Shown here: piece by piece, positions 1 to 5,823 of the stretch
Numbering within the stretch: the first letter of the stretch is position 1
Layout of the letters: each line of letters opens with the position of its first letter
The notes under the pieces: model-generated
Database searches by the model: none
Told to the model about the DNA's origin: nothing
What the model saw: the letters and a program-made list of their open reading frames with translations, nothing else
Assembly (NCBI GenBank): GCA_902783755.1
Contig: CACZSC010000211.1
Coordinates: 1-11,322, forward strand
Reading direction: 5' to 3'
DNA: 11,322 bases
From: an uncultured Ruminococcus sp.
GTDB lineage: Bacteria; Bacillota; Clostridia; Oscillospirales; CAG-272
Translations under genes and position numbers: made by a program

Positions 1-912
1 CTTCCGAACCTCAACGCGTACGCGGAGACCTGCGCGGCCATCGGGCTCGTCTTCTTCCTTGAAAGGATGCAGGAGATCGATACGAACTCGCGCTATGCAG
101 ACGTTATAGAACGGATCATATACAACGGAGCTCTCAGCGGCGTAAGCCTTGACGGAAGCACGTTCTTCTACGCGAATCCACTTGAGATAAGGCCCGGTGA
201 CTCTGATCTGCACAATATGACCTACTCCCTCACCCAGAGACCGCCTCTGTTCGAATGCAGCTGCTGCCCTCCCAATGTGGCAAGGTTCTTTGCCTCCATA
301 GGAGATCTGGCGTATTCCGTCAACGGGAACACCGTTTACGTCCAGCAGTTCATGAGCAGCGAGGCTGACATTGACCTTCCCTCAGGCAGGGTTAAGATCA
401 CCCAGAAGACTGACTACCCGAGATCCGGCAGAGTCACTCTCGAGAGCCCCGTGGACGTGGCCCTCGCGGTAAGAGTGCCCTGGTGGAGCCGGTTCTACGG
501 TGACATCAAGGACAGGGACGGGTATATGAGGCTGAAGCTCACGGCCAACAGGCCCTGCACCCTAGACTTCGGCATGGAAGCCGGGTTCGTCAGATGCGAT
601 CCCAGAGTGCGCGACAACGTGAACAAGGCCGCTCTCATGAGAGGCCCGGTGGTCTACTGCGCCGAGGGCACAGACAACGGCGGCAGCCTGGACTGCCTGC
701 TGGTGGATCCGTCATCCAGGATAACCGTTCTTGACGAAGAGCTCTCACTGCCGATGCTCCAGTGCTCAGGCGCAAGAGCCGTTCCGGATGAAGGGCTGTA
801 CACGGGATTCGTTCCCAGAAGGACCGAAGAAGTGAAGATAAAGTTCATTCCGTACCACGCGCTGGCCAACCGGGGCGAGACCGCACTGAAGGTATGGCTT
901 GACGTAGAATAG
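1..912 (+). CDS. GH127 beta-L-arabinofuranosidase (DUF1680), 3' portion
   Basis: The frame is open from base 1, so the gene begins before the window; 303 residues are visible. GH127 enzymes remove terminal beta-L-arabinofuranose from plant glycans with a zinc-bound cysteine nucleophile. Residues 7-11 read YAETC and residues 86-89 read CSCC, followed by PPN. These match the zinc ligands of Bifidobacterium HypBA1 (Glu338, Cys340, Cys417, Cys418) with one constant offset of 329. So E9, C11, C88 and C89 are present, C88 being the predicted nucleophile, and about 330 N-terminal residues lie outside, including the acid/base Glu. The rest is the beta-rich C-terminal part of the family, with RVPWW at about 157-161. 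No export signal can be judged because the N-terminus is missing. The gene ends at a bidirectional terminator. The family is confident; the exact linkage cleaved is not. Confidence 0.9.
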   Translation, partial: LPNLNAYAETCAAIGLVFFLERMQEIDTNSRYADVIERIIYNGALSGVSLDGSTFFYANPLEIRPGDSDLHNMTYSLTQRPPLFECSCCPPNVARFFASIGDLAYSVNGNTVYVQQFMSSEADIDLPSGRVKITQKTDYPRSGRVTLESPVDVALAVRVPWWSRFYGDIKDRDGYMRLKLTANRPCTLDFGMEAGFVRCDPRVRDNVNKAALMRGPVVYCAEGTDNGGSLDCLLVDPSSRITVLDEELSLPMLQCSGARAVPDEGLYTGFVPRRTEEVKIKFIPYHALANRGETALKVWLDVE

Positions 913-928
913 ACCGGAAAAAAGACCG

Positions 929-957
929 AGCGGGGAGTCATCCCCGCTTTCCTTTTG
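929..957. terminator. Bidirectional intrinsic terminator between convergent genes
   Basis: An 8-bp perfect stem, AGCGGGGA (929-936) with TCCCCGCT (941-948), encloses the loop GTCA. On the plus strand it is followed by TTCCTTTT; on the minus strand the stem is followed by CGGTCTTTTTT. It lies between the GH127 stop (912) and the stop of the converging alcohol dehydrogenase (963), so it can end both transcripts. Confidence 0.85.
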
Positions 958-962
958 CCTTA

Positions 963-2078
963 TTAATTTTTAAACTGCCTTTTATATATATCAAGCATCT
1001 CTCCGCGTGACAGTATGTACGGGCTGTTGCTGAAATTCGAAGCATTCTCGACCCTCGAGATCAGCTCCTCCGCCTTCTCCCTGGATATATGCATCCTGAC
1101 CCCGCTGAGGGCGACGAGCTTTGCGCCGAGCTCTTCAGGAGAGACTTCAAGGCCTCCGCAGAATCCGGCAATCAGTCTGCGGCCTTCCGCTGTTATCATA
1201 TTGTATCTGATATACGCGTCCTCGAAGACCGCGCATGCGCTGCCGTGGGGGACACCGTATCCGAGAGTCAGCCCGTATCCCATGGGATGGGGGAAGCCGG
1301 TGCCGGTCACATCTATTGCCGCTCCGGCCAGCATGGCAGCCTTGGACAGGTCTTCCCTGCCTGCCTCATCGATATCGAGAGGTGCCTTCTCCCGCTTCAG
1401 TATGTTCCAGATGAGACCTGCGGCTTCCGATGCGAGCTTTCTCGAATGATCCGTCGACTTCGGTGAAAGATACGACTCGATGGAATGGGCGAAAGCGTCA
1501 AGCGCCGTCGACAGCGTGTACTGCTCCGGAAGCGAATATGTGTACTTCGGGCATACGGCGGATATGTCCGGATATGACAGGCTGCTCTTGTACGTATGCT
1601 TTTTCAGGCCGCCGTCCTCGGTGAGCACCGAGTACCTGTTGGCCTCGCTGCCGGTCCCCGCTGTAGTTGGTACGGCCACGAGGGGAGCGGGTCTGTTCAT
1701 ATCTTCCGTAATATGAAAGATGTCCTCTTTTCCCGCTTCCGGATTCGTGAGATAGAACGCCGCGGCCTTTCCCGCGTCCATGGCGGAGCCTCCGCCGACC
1801 GCGATGACGAAATCGCAGTCTTCCTCACGTCCCAGAGCGGCGCCTTCATAGCATGAAGTGACGGACGGGTTCTCCCTGATCTGCGCGTACCTCGCATGCC
1901 CTATACCGTGCTTTTCAAGAAGGATGCATATGTCCCGGTATGCGCCGGATATGTCAGCGGCATGGGCGCCCGACACCACCAGCGCCTTTCCGCCAAGGCC
2001 GCATATCTTCTGTTCCGCCTCGTCAAGCGCTCCGTTTCCGAAATACACATCCGCGTTTTTTATCTCAGTTACTATCAA
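963..2078 (-). CDS. Iron-containing alcohol dehydrogenase (group III ADH)
   Basis: Predicted NAD(P)H-dependent, metal-dependent alcohol/aldehyde oxidoreductase of 371 residues, cytoplasmic. The nucleotide-binding motif GGGSAMDAGK is at 95-104 and VPTTAGTGSE at 136-145. All four metal ligands are present with FucO-like spacing: D194 and H198 (in ALDAFAH), H264 (FPHPMG) and H278 (GVPHG). The C-terminus carries the NSPY segment common in clostridial members. The start is placed at TTG 2078-2076 because GGGGGA lies 7 bases upstream. An upstream in-frame TTG at 2120 would overlap the -10 box and has no such site. The gene is divergent from the fucU operon, and FucO is the lactaldehyde reductase of fucose catabolism, but no fucose isomerase, kinase or aldolase is in the window. 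The substrate is undetermined; butanol-, lactaldehyde- or propanediol-type activities are all possible. Confidence 0.88.
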   Translation of the reverse strand: MIVTEIKNADVYFGNGALDEAEQKICGLGGKALVVSGAHAADISGAYRDICILLEKHGIGHARYAQIRENPSVTSCYEGAALGREEDCDFVIAVGGGSAMDAGKAAAFYLTNPEAGKEDIFHITEDMNRPAPLVAVPTTAGTGSEANRYSVLTEDGGLKKHTYKSSLSYPDISAVCPKYTYSLPEQYTLSTALDAFAHSIESYLSPKSTDHSRKLASEAAGLIWNILKREKAPLDIDEAGREDLSKAAMLAGAAIDVTGTGFPHPMGYGLTLGYGVPHGSACAVFEDAYIRYNMITAEGRRLIAGFCGGLEVSPEELGAKLVALSGVRMHISREKAEELISRVENASNFSNSPYILSRGEMLDIYKRQFKN

Positions 2079-2110
2079 AACAGTTCCCCCGTGTATGTAC
2101 CTTTTCCATG

Positions 2111-2140
2111 AGTATAGCAAATACGGCAGCAGCGAGGCAA
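2111..2140 (-). promoter_or_regulatory. Sigma-A type promoter of the alcohol dehydrogenase gene
   Basis: On the minus strand, TTGCCT (2140-2135) and TATACT (2116-2111) are separated by 18 bases. Transcription would begin near 2104, about 25 bases before the proposed TTG start. This supports that start over the upstream TTG at 2120. Confidence 0.65.
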
Positions 2141-2163
2141 TGGTTAATTGGCAGATACGGCAG
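2121..2163. repeat. 9-bp direct repeat with a short dyad, possible operator
   Basis: ATACGGCAG occurs at 2121-2129 and again at 2155-2163, 34 bases apart (about three helical turns). The copies flank the -35 box of the alcohol dehydrogenase promoter. Between them is the small inverted repeat CAAT-N5-ATTG (2138-2150). This could be a regulator-binding region, but nothing in the sequence names the protein, and chance is possible. Confidence 0.3.
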
Positions 2164-2207
2164 GGGATTTTGCGTCATTTTTTGGCATATTCAGAAAAAC
2201 ATCGGCG

Positions 2208-2243
2208 GGCCGGAGTGAAAATACGTCCTCCGTGCCTTTTTTT
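2208..2243 (+). terminator. Terminator-like hairpin upstream of fucU
   Basis: GGCCGGAG (2208-2215) pairs with CTCCG-T-GCC (2228-2236, one bulged T) and is followed directly by seven T residues (2237-2243). It points toward fucU, but the gene on its other side is transcribed away from it, so there is no upstream plus-strand gene to terminate. It could be an attenuator in a longer leader, or an insulator or relic. Confidence 0.45.
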
Positions 2244-2256
2244 CGCATTCATTATG

Positions 2257-2265
2257 TGGTACAAT
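2257..2265 (+). promoter_or_regulatory. Extended -10 promoter of the fucU operon
   Basis: TGG-TACAAT (2257-2265) is an extended -10 element. The region about 17 bases upstream is only a T run (2237-2243), so there is no good -35 box. The predicted transcript would begin near 2272 and have a leader of about 38 bases before the fucU start. Confidence 0.5.
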
Positions 2266-2309
2266 ATATCTGTTAATTTATGCGCACGCGCAGATTGGAG
2301 AATTTGAAT

Positions 2310-2732
2310 ATGCTTAAAGGTGTTCCGAAAATCATTACCCCAGAACTTCTGAAGATCCTCTGTGAGATGGGCCACGGAGATGAAATCGTCCTTTCGGACG
2401 GCAACTTCCCGGGCAACAGCATCGGCAGGACAGTGGTGCGCTCCGACGCATGCGGAGTCCCGGAACTGCTCGACGCCGTACTGCAGCTCTTCCCTCTCGA
2501 CTCGTACGACAACAACGTCTATCTGATGGACAAGACCGAGTCGGACAGGGATCTCGACATACCGATCTGGGACGAATACCGCAGGATCGTGGCAAAGCAC
2601 ACCGACAAGGAACCTGTTTTTCTTGAAAGATTCGAATTCTATGAAAGAGCGCGCAAGTCCTACGCCGTGGTGGTGACGGGAGAAGGCGCGATCTACGCGA
2701 ACATAATTCTTAAAAAAGGCGTTGTGAAATAA
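2310..2732 (+). CDS. fucU: L-fucose mutarotase (FucU/RbsD family)
   Basis: A 140-residue cytoplasmic enzyme predicted to interconvert sugar anomers; E. coli FucU acts on L-fucose and also shows ribose pyranase activity. The length equals that of E. coli FucU and the similarity runs end to end. EMGHGDEIVLSD (19-30) contains the catalytic-site H22 and D30. DSYDNN lies mid-protein, and the C-terminal FYERARKSYAVVVTGE plus YANIILKKG are near-signature. The start is ATG 2310, with GGAG nine bases upstream (2297-2300); an ATG at 2280 lacks a site and lies in the leader. The stop overlaps the next start (TAATG at 2730-2734), so the ATPase is translationally coupled. Next to nucleoside salvage genes, ribose or deoxyribose is a possible substrate alongside fucose; that is inference. 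Confidence 0.9.
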   Translation: MLKGVPKIITPELLKILCEMGHGDEIVLSDGNFPGNSIGRTVVRSDACGVPELLDAVLQLFPLDSYDNNVYLMDKTESDRDLDIPIWDEYRRIVAKHTDKEPVFLERFEFYERARKSYAVVVTGEGAIYANIILKKGVVK

Positions 2733-3961
2733 TGGCAGACAGAAAAGATGAAATAATCTCCATGCAGCTGGACCTCATCAGAAAGATGACCGAGAACAAT
2801 ATCCGCCGCCTCAGCGACGACATCTGGGGTCCCAGGAGAGAAGCCGAGAAAAAGGACAGTGATCCTTTTGAGATAAAGCCCATCATGGACTTTCCCCAGA
2901 ACCCGGTATCGGGAGGTTCAGAAAACGCAACGGTTGATAAAGGCGATGACCTGACGAAGGCATCCGACGGAGGAGCCGGCGGTTCCGTCACTGAAAAGAA
3001 GGACGACGCTCCCCCGAAGGAAGACATGGCGGATCTGAAGGCGGAGCTGGATTCATACATAGGGCTCGGCGAAGTCAAGAAGGAAGTAAAGAACCTCATC
3101 AACATGGCGACAGTGTACAAGCTCAGGAAGGAGCACGACCTGCCCATCGCCGACATGTCCCTGCACATGGTATTCTCCGGCAACCCCGGGACCGGCAAGA
3201 CCATGATAGCCAGGTTCATGGCAAGGGTATACCACTCCCTGGGACTTCTGTCCAAAGGGGATCTGGTGGAAGTGGACCGGAGCGGACTGGTGGCCGGATA
3301 TATAGGCCAGACCGCCATCAAGACTTCGAAAGTGCTTGAATCGGCCCTCGGAAGCGTGCTGTTCATAGACGAAGCGTATTCCCTCACCTCAAAGAGCGAG
3401 AACGACTTCGGCTATGAGGCCGTCGACACGGTGCTCAAATACATGGAGGACCACAGGGACGACATAGTGGTCATAGTGGCCGGATATACAGAGCTGATGG
3501 AGGAATTCGTCAACTCCAATCCGGGTCTCAGATCCCGTTTCAACAAGTACATCGATTTCGCTGATTACACATCGGAAGAGATGTTCGGCATCTTCAAGCT
3601 CAACTGCAAGAAAAGCTGCTACGAGCTGGAAGAGGACGCTGAAAAAGAGCTGAAGGAGTATTTCGAGGCAGTCGGCGAATACGCGTCCGACTTCGGAAAC
3701 GCAAGAGGCGTCAGGAACACATTTGAGAAGCTCCTGACCGAGCAGGCGAACCGTATCGCCGAGATGGAAGAGGTCTCAAGAGAAGATTTGATGAAGATCA
3801 AGCGGGCCGACGTCCTTGCAGCGCTGTACGAAAAGACCGAAGAAGAAGAAGAAGAAGAAGAAGAGGAAGAAAAGACTGAAGAAGACGCCGCTGATGCCGG
3901 AAAAACCGGAACAGGCGAAGTGACTGAAGAAACAACGGTGGAAGATGATGAAAGCAAGTGA
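2732..3961 (+). CDS. CbbX/SpoVK-like AAA+ ATPase (CbxX/CfqX family)
   Basis: A 409-residue soluble AAA+ ATPase of the family that includes the Rubisco activase CbbX, SpoVK and type VII secretion EccA. Residues 1-30 look helical; about 31-100 is a polar Gly/Pro/Asp-rich linker. The AAA core starts near 101 (DLKAELDSYIGLGEVKKEV). Walker A GNPGTGKT is at 150-157, a CbbX-type pore loop GYIGQT at 189-194, Walker B VLFIDEA at 209-215, a sensor-1 strand VVIVAGY at 246-252, an arginine-finger segment NPGLRSRF at 263-270 and sensor 2 GNARGVRN at 322-329. The C-terminus has 11 consecutive Glu (370-380) and an acidic tail to 409. All ATPase motifs are intact, so it should be an active hexameric remodeller; the client is unknown. 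The start overlaps the fucU stop and the end overlaps cdd. No Rubisco, sporulation or type VII gene is nearby. Confidence 0.88.
   Translation: MADRKDEIISMQLDLIRKMTENNIRRLSDDIWGPRREAEKKDSDPFEIKPIMDFPQNPVSGGSENATVDKGDDLTKASDGGAGGSVTEKKDDAPPKEDMADLKAELDSYIGLGEVKKEVKNLINMATVYKLRKEHDLPIADMSLHMVFSGNPGTGKTMIARFMARVYHSLGLLSKGDLVEVDRSGLVAGYIGQTAIKTSKVLESALGSVLFIDEAYSLTSKSENDFGYEAVDTVLKYMEDHRDDIVVIVAGYTELMEEFVNSNPGLRSRFNKYIDFADYTSEEMFGIFKLNCKKSCYELEEDAEKELKEYFEAVGEYASDFGNARGVRNTFEKLLTEQANRIAEMEEVSREDLMKIKRADVLAALYEKTEEEEEEEEEEEKTEEDAADAGKTGTGEVTEETTVEDDESK
3839..3862 (+). repeat. (GAA)8 trinucleotide repeat coding for poly-Glu
   Basis: Eight perfect GAA units, followed by GAG GAA GAA, code for 11 glutamates (residues 370-380) in the tail of the AAA+ ATPase. 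Gain or loss of units would change tail length but keep the frame. Confidence 0.9.
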
Positions 3962-4355
3962 TCTTATCAAGCTTGCCGCCGAAGCAAGGGAAAAAGCCTA
4001 CGCCGGATACTCGGGATACAGGGTAGGCGCCGCGCTTCTCGCGAAGAACGGGAAGGTCTACCTCGGATGCAACGTGGAGAACGCCGTGTACCCCGCCGGG
4101 ATATGCGCCGAAAGGAACGCCATCTTTTCCGCGGTCGCCGACGGCGTCAGGGAGTTCTCGAGGATCGCCATCGTAGGCGGATCCGGAGACAAGCTGAAAG
4201 GCTATGCGTATCCCTGCGGCATCTGCAGACAGGTCATGCGCGAGTTCTGCGACGATGATTTCGAGATAATACTCTATGACGGCAGAAAACAGCTGAAGAA
4301 AACTCTCGCGGAGATCCTGCCCTGTTCTTTTTCGAAAACTGATCTTGACTTTTGA
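3948..4355 (+). CDS. cdd: Cytidine deaminase
   Basis: A zinc-dependent hydrolase converting cytidine and deoxycytidine to uridine and deoxyuridine in pyrimidine salvage. Counting from the second of two adjacent ATGs, it has 135 residues, typical of small tetrameric deaminases. The zinc/catalytic motif CAE is at 53-55 (within GICAERNAIF), and PCGIC at 89-93 supplies two more Cys ligands, giving the three-cysteine type found in Gram-positives. Earlier, YSGYRVGAALL and GCNVENAVYPAG are the substrate-binding segments. The start is ATG 3948 because GGTGG (3937-3941) is then 6 bases away; ATG 3945 is also possible. It begins inside the ATPase gene (14-base overlap), implying coupled translation. 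Its stop is 11 bases before the phosphorylase start, and its product feeds that enzyme. Confidence 0.94.
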   Translation: MKASDLIKLAAEAREKAYAGYSGYRVGAALLAKNGKVYLGCNVENAVYPAGICAERNAIFSAVADGVREFSRIAIVGGSGDKLKGYAYPCGICRQVMREFCDDDFEIILYDGRKQLKKTLAEILPCSFSKTDLDF

Positions 4356-4366
4356 GGTGTCCGGAT

Positions 4367-5665
4367 ATGAGGATGTACGATATAATCGCGAAAAAGCGGC
4401 ACGGCTGCAAGCTGAATGACGAAGAGATAGCCTTTTTCGTCAGGGGATATACCGACGGTTCCATACCGGACTATCAGGCATCCGCGCTGCTCATGGCCGT
4501 ATGCTGCAACGGCATGGATGAAGAGGAATGCACATCGCTCACCTATCACATGATGCATTCCGGAGACACCCTTGACCTGTCATCCCTCAGGAACACCGTG
4601 GACAAGCACAGCACCGGCGGAGTGGGAGACATGACGTCTCTGGTGGTCACTCCGACCCTGGCTGCCCTCGGACTGAACGTCGCGAAGATGTCCGGACGAG
4701 GGCTGGGACATACCGGAGGAACGGTCGACAAGCTTGAGTCCATCCCCGGATTCAACACTTCCCTTTCCATGGAAGCTTTTCTTGACCAGGTCCGGGAGAT
4801 AGGGATCGCCGTGATCGGCCAGACCGCTGACCTCGCCCCCGCAGACAAGAAGATGTACGCCCTCCGGGACGTGACGGCGACCATCGACGCGGTCCCGCTG
4901 ATCGCATCCAGCATCATGTCGAAGAAACTCGCCGCCGGCGCGGAAAGCATCCTGCTCGACGTGAAGTACGGCAGCGGCGCTTTCATGAAGACCAAAGAGA
5001 ACGCGGCGGAGCTGGCAGAGCTCATGGTTAAGCTAGGAAAGAACGCCGGAAGGAACATGGGAGCCCTGGTGACTTCCATGGAATACCCCCTCGGAAGAAA
5101 GATAGGCAACTCACTCGAGATACTCGAGGCCGTTGATATCCTCCGCGACGGGGAGAGATCCGACGCGCGCTACGTGTCGTCGGAACTGGCGTCCCATCTG
5201 TATTCCGTTGCCACCGGCACCGGGATCGACGAGTCGAGAAAACTCGTGAACGAGACAATAGACTCCGGCAGGACCTATGAGAAATTCCTGCAGTGGATAG
5301 GGGCCCAGGGCGGAGATCCCGAAGCGGTCGACAAAAGGCAGCTGCCCCTGTCTCCCCACAGATTCGAGCTCCGTTCCCCCGTGGACGGATATATCGGATC
5401 CGCAGACACTGAAGGTCTGGGGATGGCGTCATGCATACTCGGTGCGGGCCGTACGACGAAAGAGGACGTGCCTGACCTTGGTGCCGGCTATATCCTGCAC
5501 GTTTCCCTCGGACAGCGTGTTTCCCACGGCGACCTGCTGGCCACTCTCTACACATCAGACGTGATGAAGATGGCGCCCGCATGCAATGAGATCCTGGCTT
5601 CACTTCACATCACGGACGAGAAGCCCGGAAAGCTTCCCGACCTTATCTACAAGTTCATACACTGA
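4367..5665 (+). CDS. pdp: Pyrimidine-nucleoside phosphorylase
   Basis: Cleaves uridine, thymidine or deoxyuridine with phosphate to the free base and (deoxy)ribose-1-phosphate; cytoplasmic homodimer. The 432 residues align end to end with Bacillus Pdp (about 433), beginning MRMYDIIAKK. The helical domain contains GYTDGSIPDYQASAL. KHSTGGVGD at 80-88 binds phosphate. SGRGLGHTGGT at 109-119 with D121 and E124 is the thymidine/pyrimidine phosphorylase signature. RDVT (168-171) and SSIMSKK (181-187) complete the active site, and the C-terminal lipoyl-like domain has the LGAGRTTKED segment. The start is ATG 4367: GAGGTG (4354-4359), overlapping the cdd stop, lies 7 bases upstream. A TTG at 4352 opens the frame but lacks a site. 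It is the last gene of the operon, before a strong terminator. The whole-length Pdp match argues against an archaeal-type AMP phosphorylase. Confidence 0.94.
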   Translation: MRMYDIIAKKRHGCKLNDEEIAFFVRGYTDGSIPDYQASALLMAVCCNGMDEEECTSLTYHMMHSGDTLDLSSLRNTVDKHSTGGVGDMTSLVVTPTLAALGLNVAKMSGRGLGHTGGTVDKLESIPGFNTSLSMEAFLDQVREIGIAVIGQTADLAPADKKMYALRDVTATIDAVPLIASSIMSKKLAAGAESILLDVKYGSGAFMKTKENAAELAELMVKLGKNAGRNMGALVTSMEYPLGRKIGNSLEILEAVDILRDGERSDARYVSSELASHLYSVATGTGIDESRKLVNETIDSGRTYEKFLQWIGAQGGDPEAVDKRQLPLSPHRFELRSPVDGYIGSADTEGLGMASCILGAGRTTKEDVPDLGAGYILHVSLGQRVSHGDLLATLYTSDVMKMAPACNEILASLHITDEKPGKLPDLIYKFIH

Positions 5666-5685
5666 GATGTGACTTACATCTTCCG

Positions 5686-5719
5686 AAAAGCTCCCGAGCA
5701 AGGAGCTTTTCCCGTTTTT
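5686..5719 (+). terminator. Intrinsic terminator of the fucU-AAA-cdd-pdp operon
   Basis: A 9-bp perfect stem, AAAAGCTCC (5686-5694) with GGAGCTTTT (5702-5710), has the loop CGAGCAA and is followed by CCCGTTTTT. It begins 20 bases after the pdp stop. A smaller hairpin (AGATGT-N5-ACATCT, 5665-5681) sits directly on the stop codon. Confidence 0.88.
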
Positions 5720-5734
5720 ACGACCGTTTTTACG
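5712..5734. repeat. 11-bp direct repeat, 12-base period
   Basis: CCGTTTTTACG occurs at 5712-5722 and 5724-5734. It lies between the pdp terminator and the promoter of the next gene, ending 24 bases before the -35 box. It may be a binding site or a local duplication of the terminator tail. Confidence 0.4.
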
Positions 5735-5758
5735 GCCATTTCTCCCAGTGTTCCGTCA

Positions 5759-5787
5759 TTGCTTTTTACCCGCTGCTGTGATATACT
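5759..5787 (+). promoter_or_regulatory. Consensus-like promoter of the glycoside hydrolase gene
   Basis: TTGCTT (5759-5764), a 17-base spacer and TATACT (5782-5787), with TG at 5779-5780 giving an extended -10. Transcription would start near 5794, followed by the ribosome site GGAGG (5813-5817), 6 bases before ATG 5824. This is one of the two best promoters in the window. Confidence 0.72.
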
Positions 5788-5823
5788 TTTTCCGAATATA
5801 TAACATTCATCCGGAGGACGAAA

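Noticed and set aside
654..941. Minus-strand open frame inside the GH127 gene
   Set aside because: It lies opposite a gene with clear catalytic motifs, has a Ser/Pro-rich shadow composition, and has no ribosome site or family resemblance.
2710..3387. 225-residue minus-strand open frame opposite the AAA+ ATPase gene
   Set aside because: It is antisense to Walker A and other conserved motifs. Its Ser/Phe/Met-rich composition is what the complement of this coding strand gives, and it has no promoter or ribosome site.
2732..3961. ATPase as a true CbbX Rubisco activase, a sporulation SpoVK or a type VII secretion EccA
   Set aside because: The family match is real, but no Rubisco, spore-coat or ESX gene is in the window, so only the broad family name is used.
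3619..3970. Minus-strand frames with poly-Ser or poly-Phe runs
   Set aside because: These are the complement of the (GAA)8 tract and acidic tail, so they are not evidence of a real protein.
5028..5603. 191-residue minus-strand frame inside pdp
   Set aside because: The Arg/Ser/Pro-rich product is typical of an antisense shadow, and pdp is conserved across this whole stretch.
4352..5665. pdp starting at TTG 4352, five codons earlier
   Set aside because: It would overlap the cdd stop and has no ribosome site; GAGGTG before ATG 4367 and alignment with Bacillus Pdp (MRM start) favour the later start.
4367..5665. Archaeal-type AMP phosphorylase of a Rubisco-linked nucleotide pathway
   Set aside because: The idea came from the CbbX-like neighbour. 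The sequence matches bacterial pyrimidine-nucleoside phosphorylase from the first residues onward and lacks the N-terminal extension of AMP phosphorylases.
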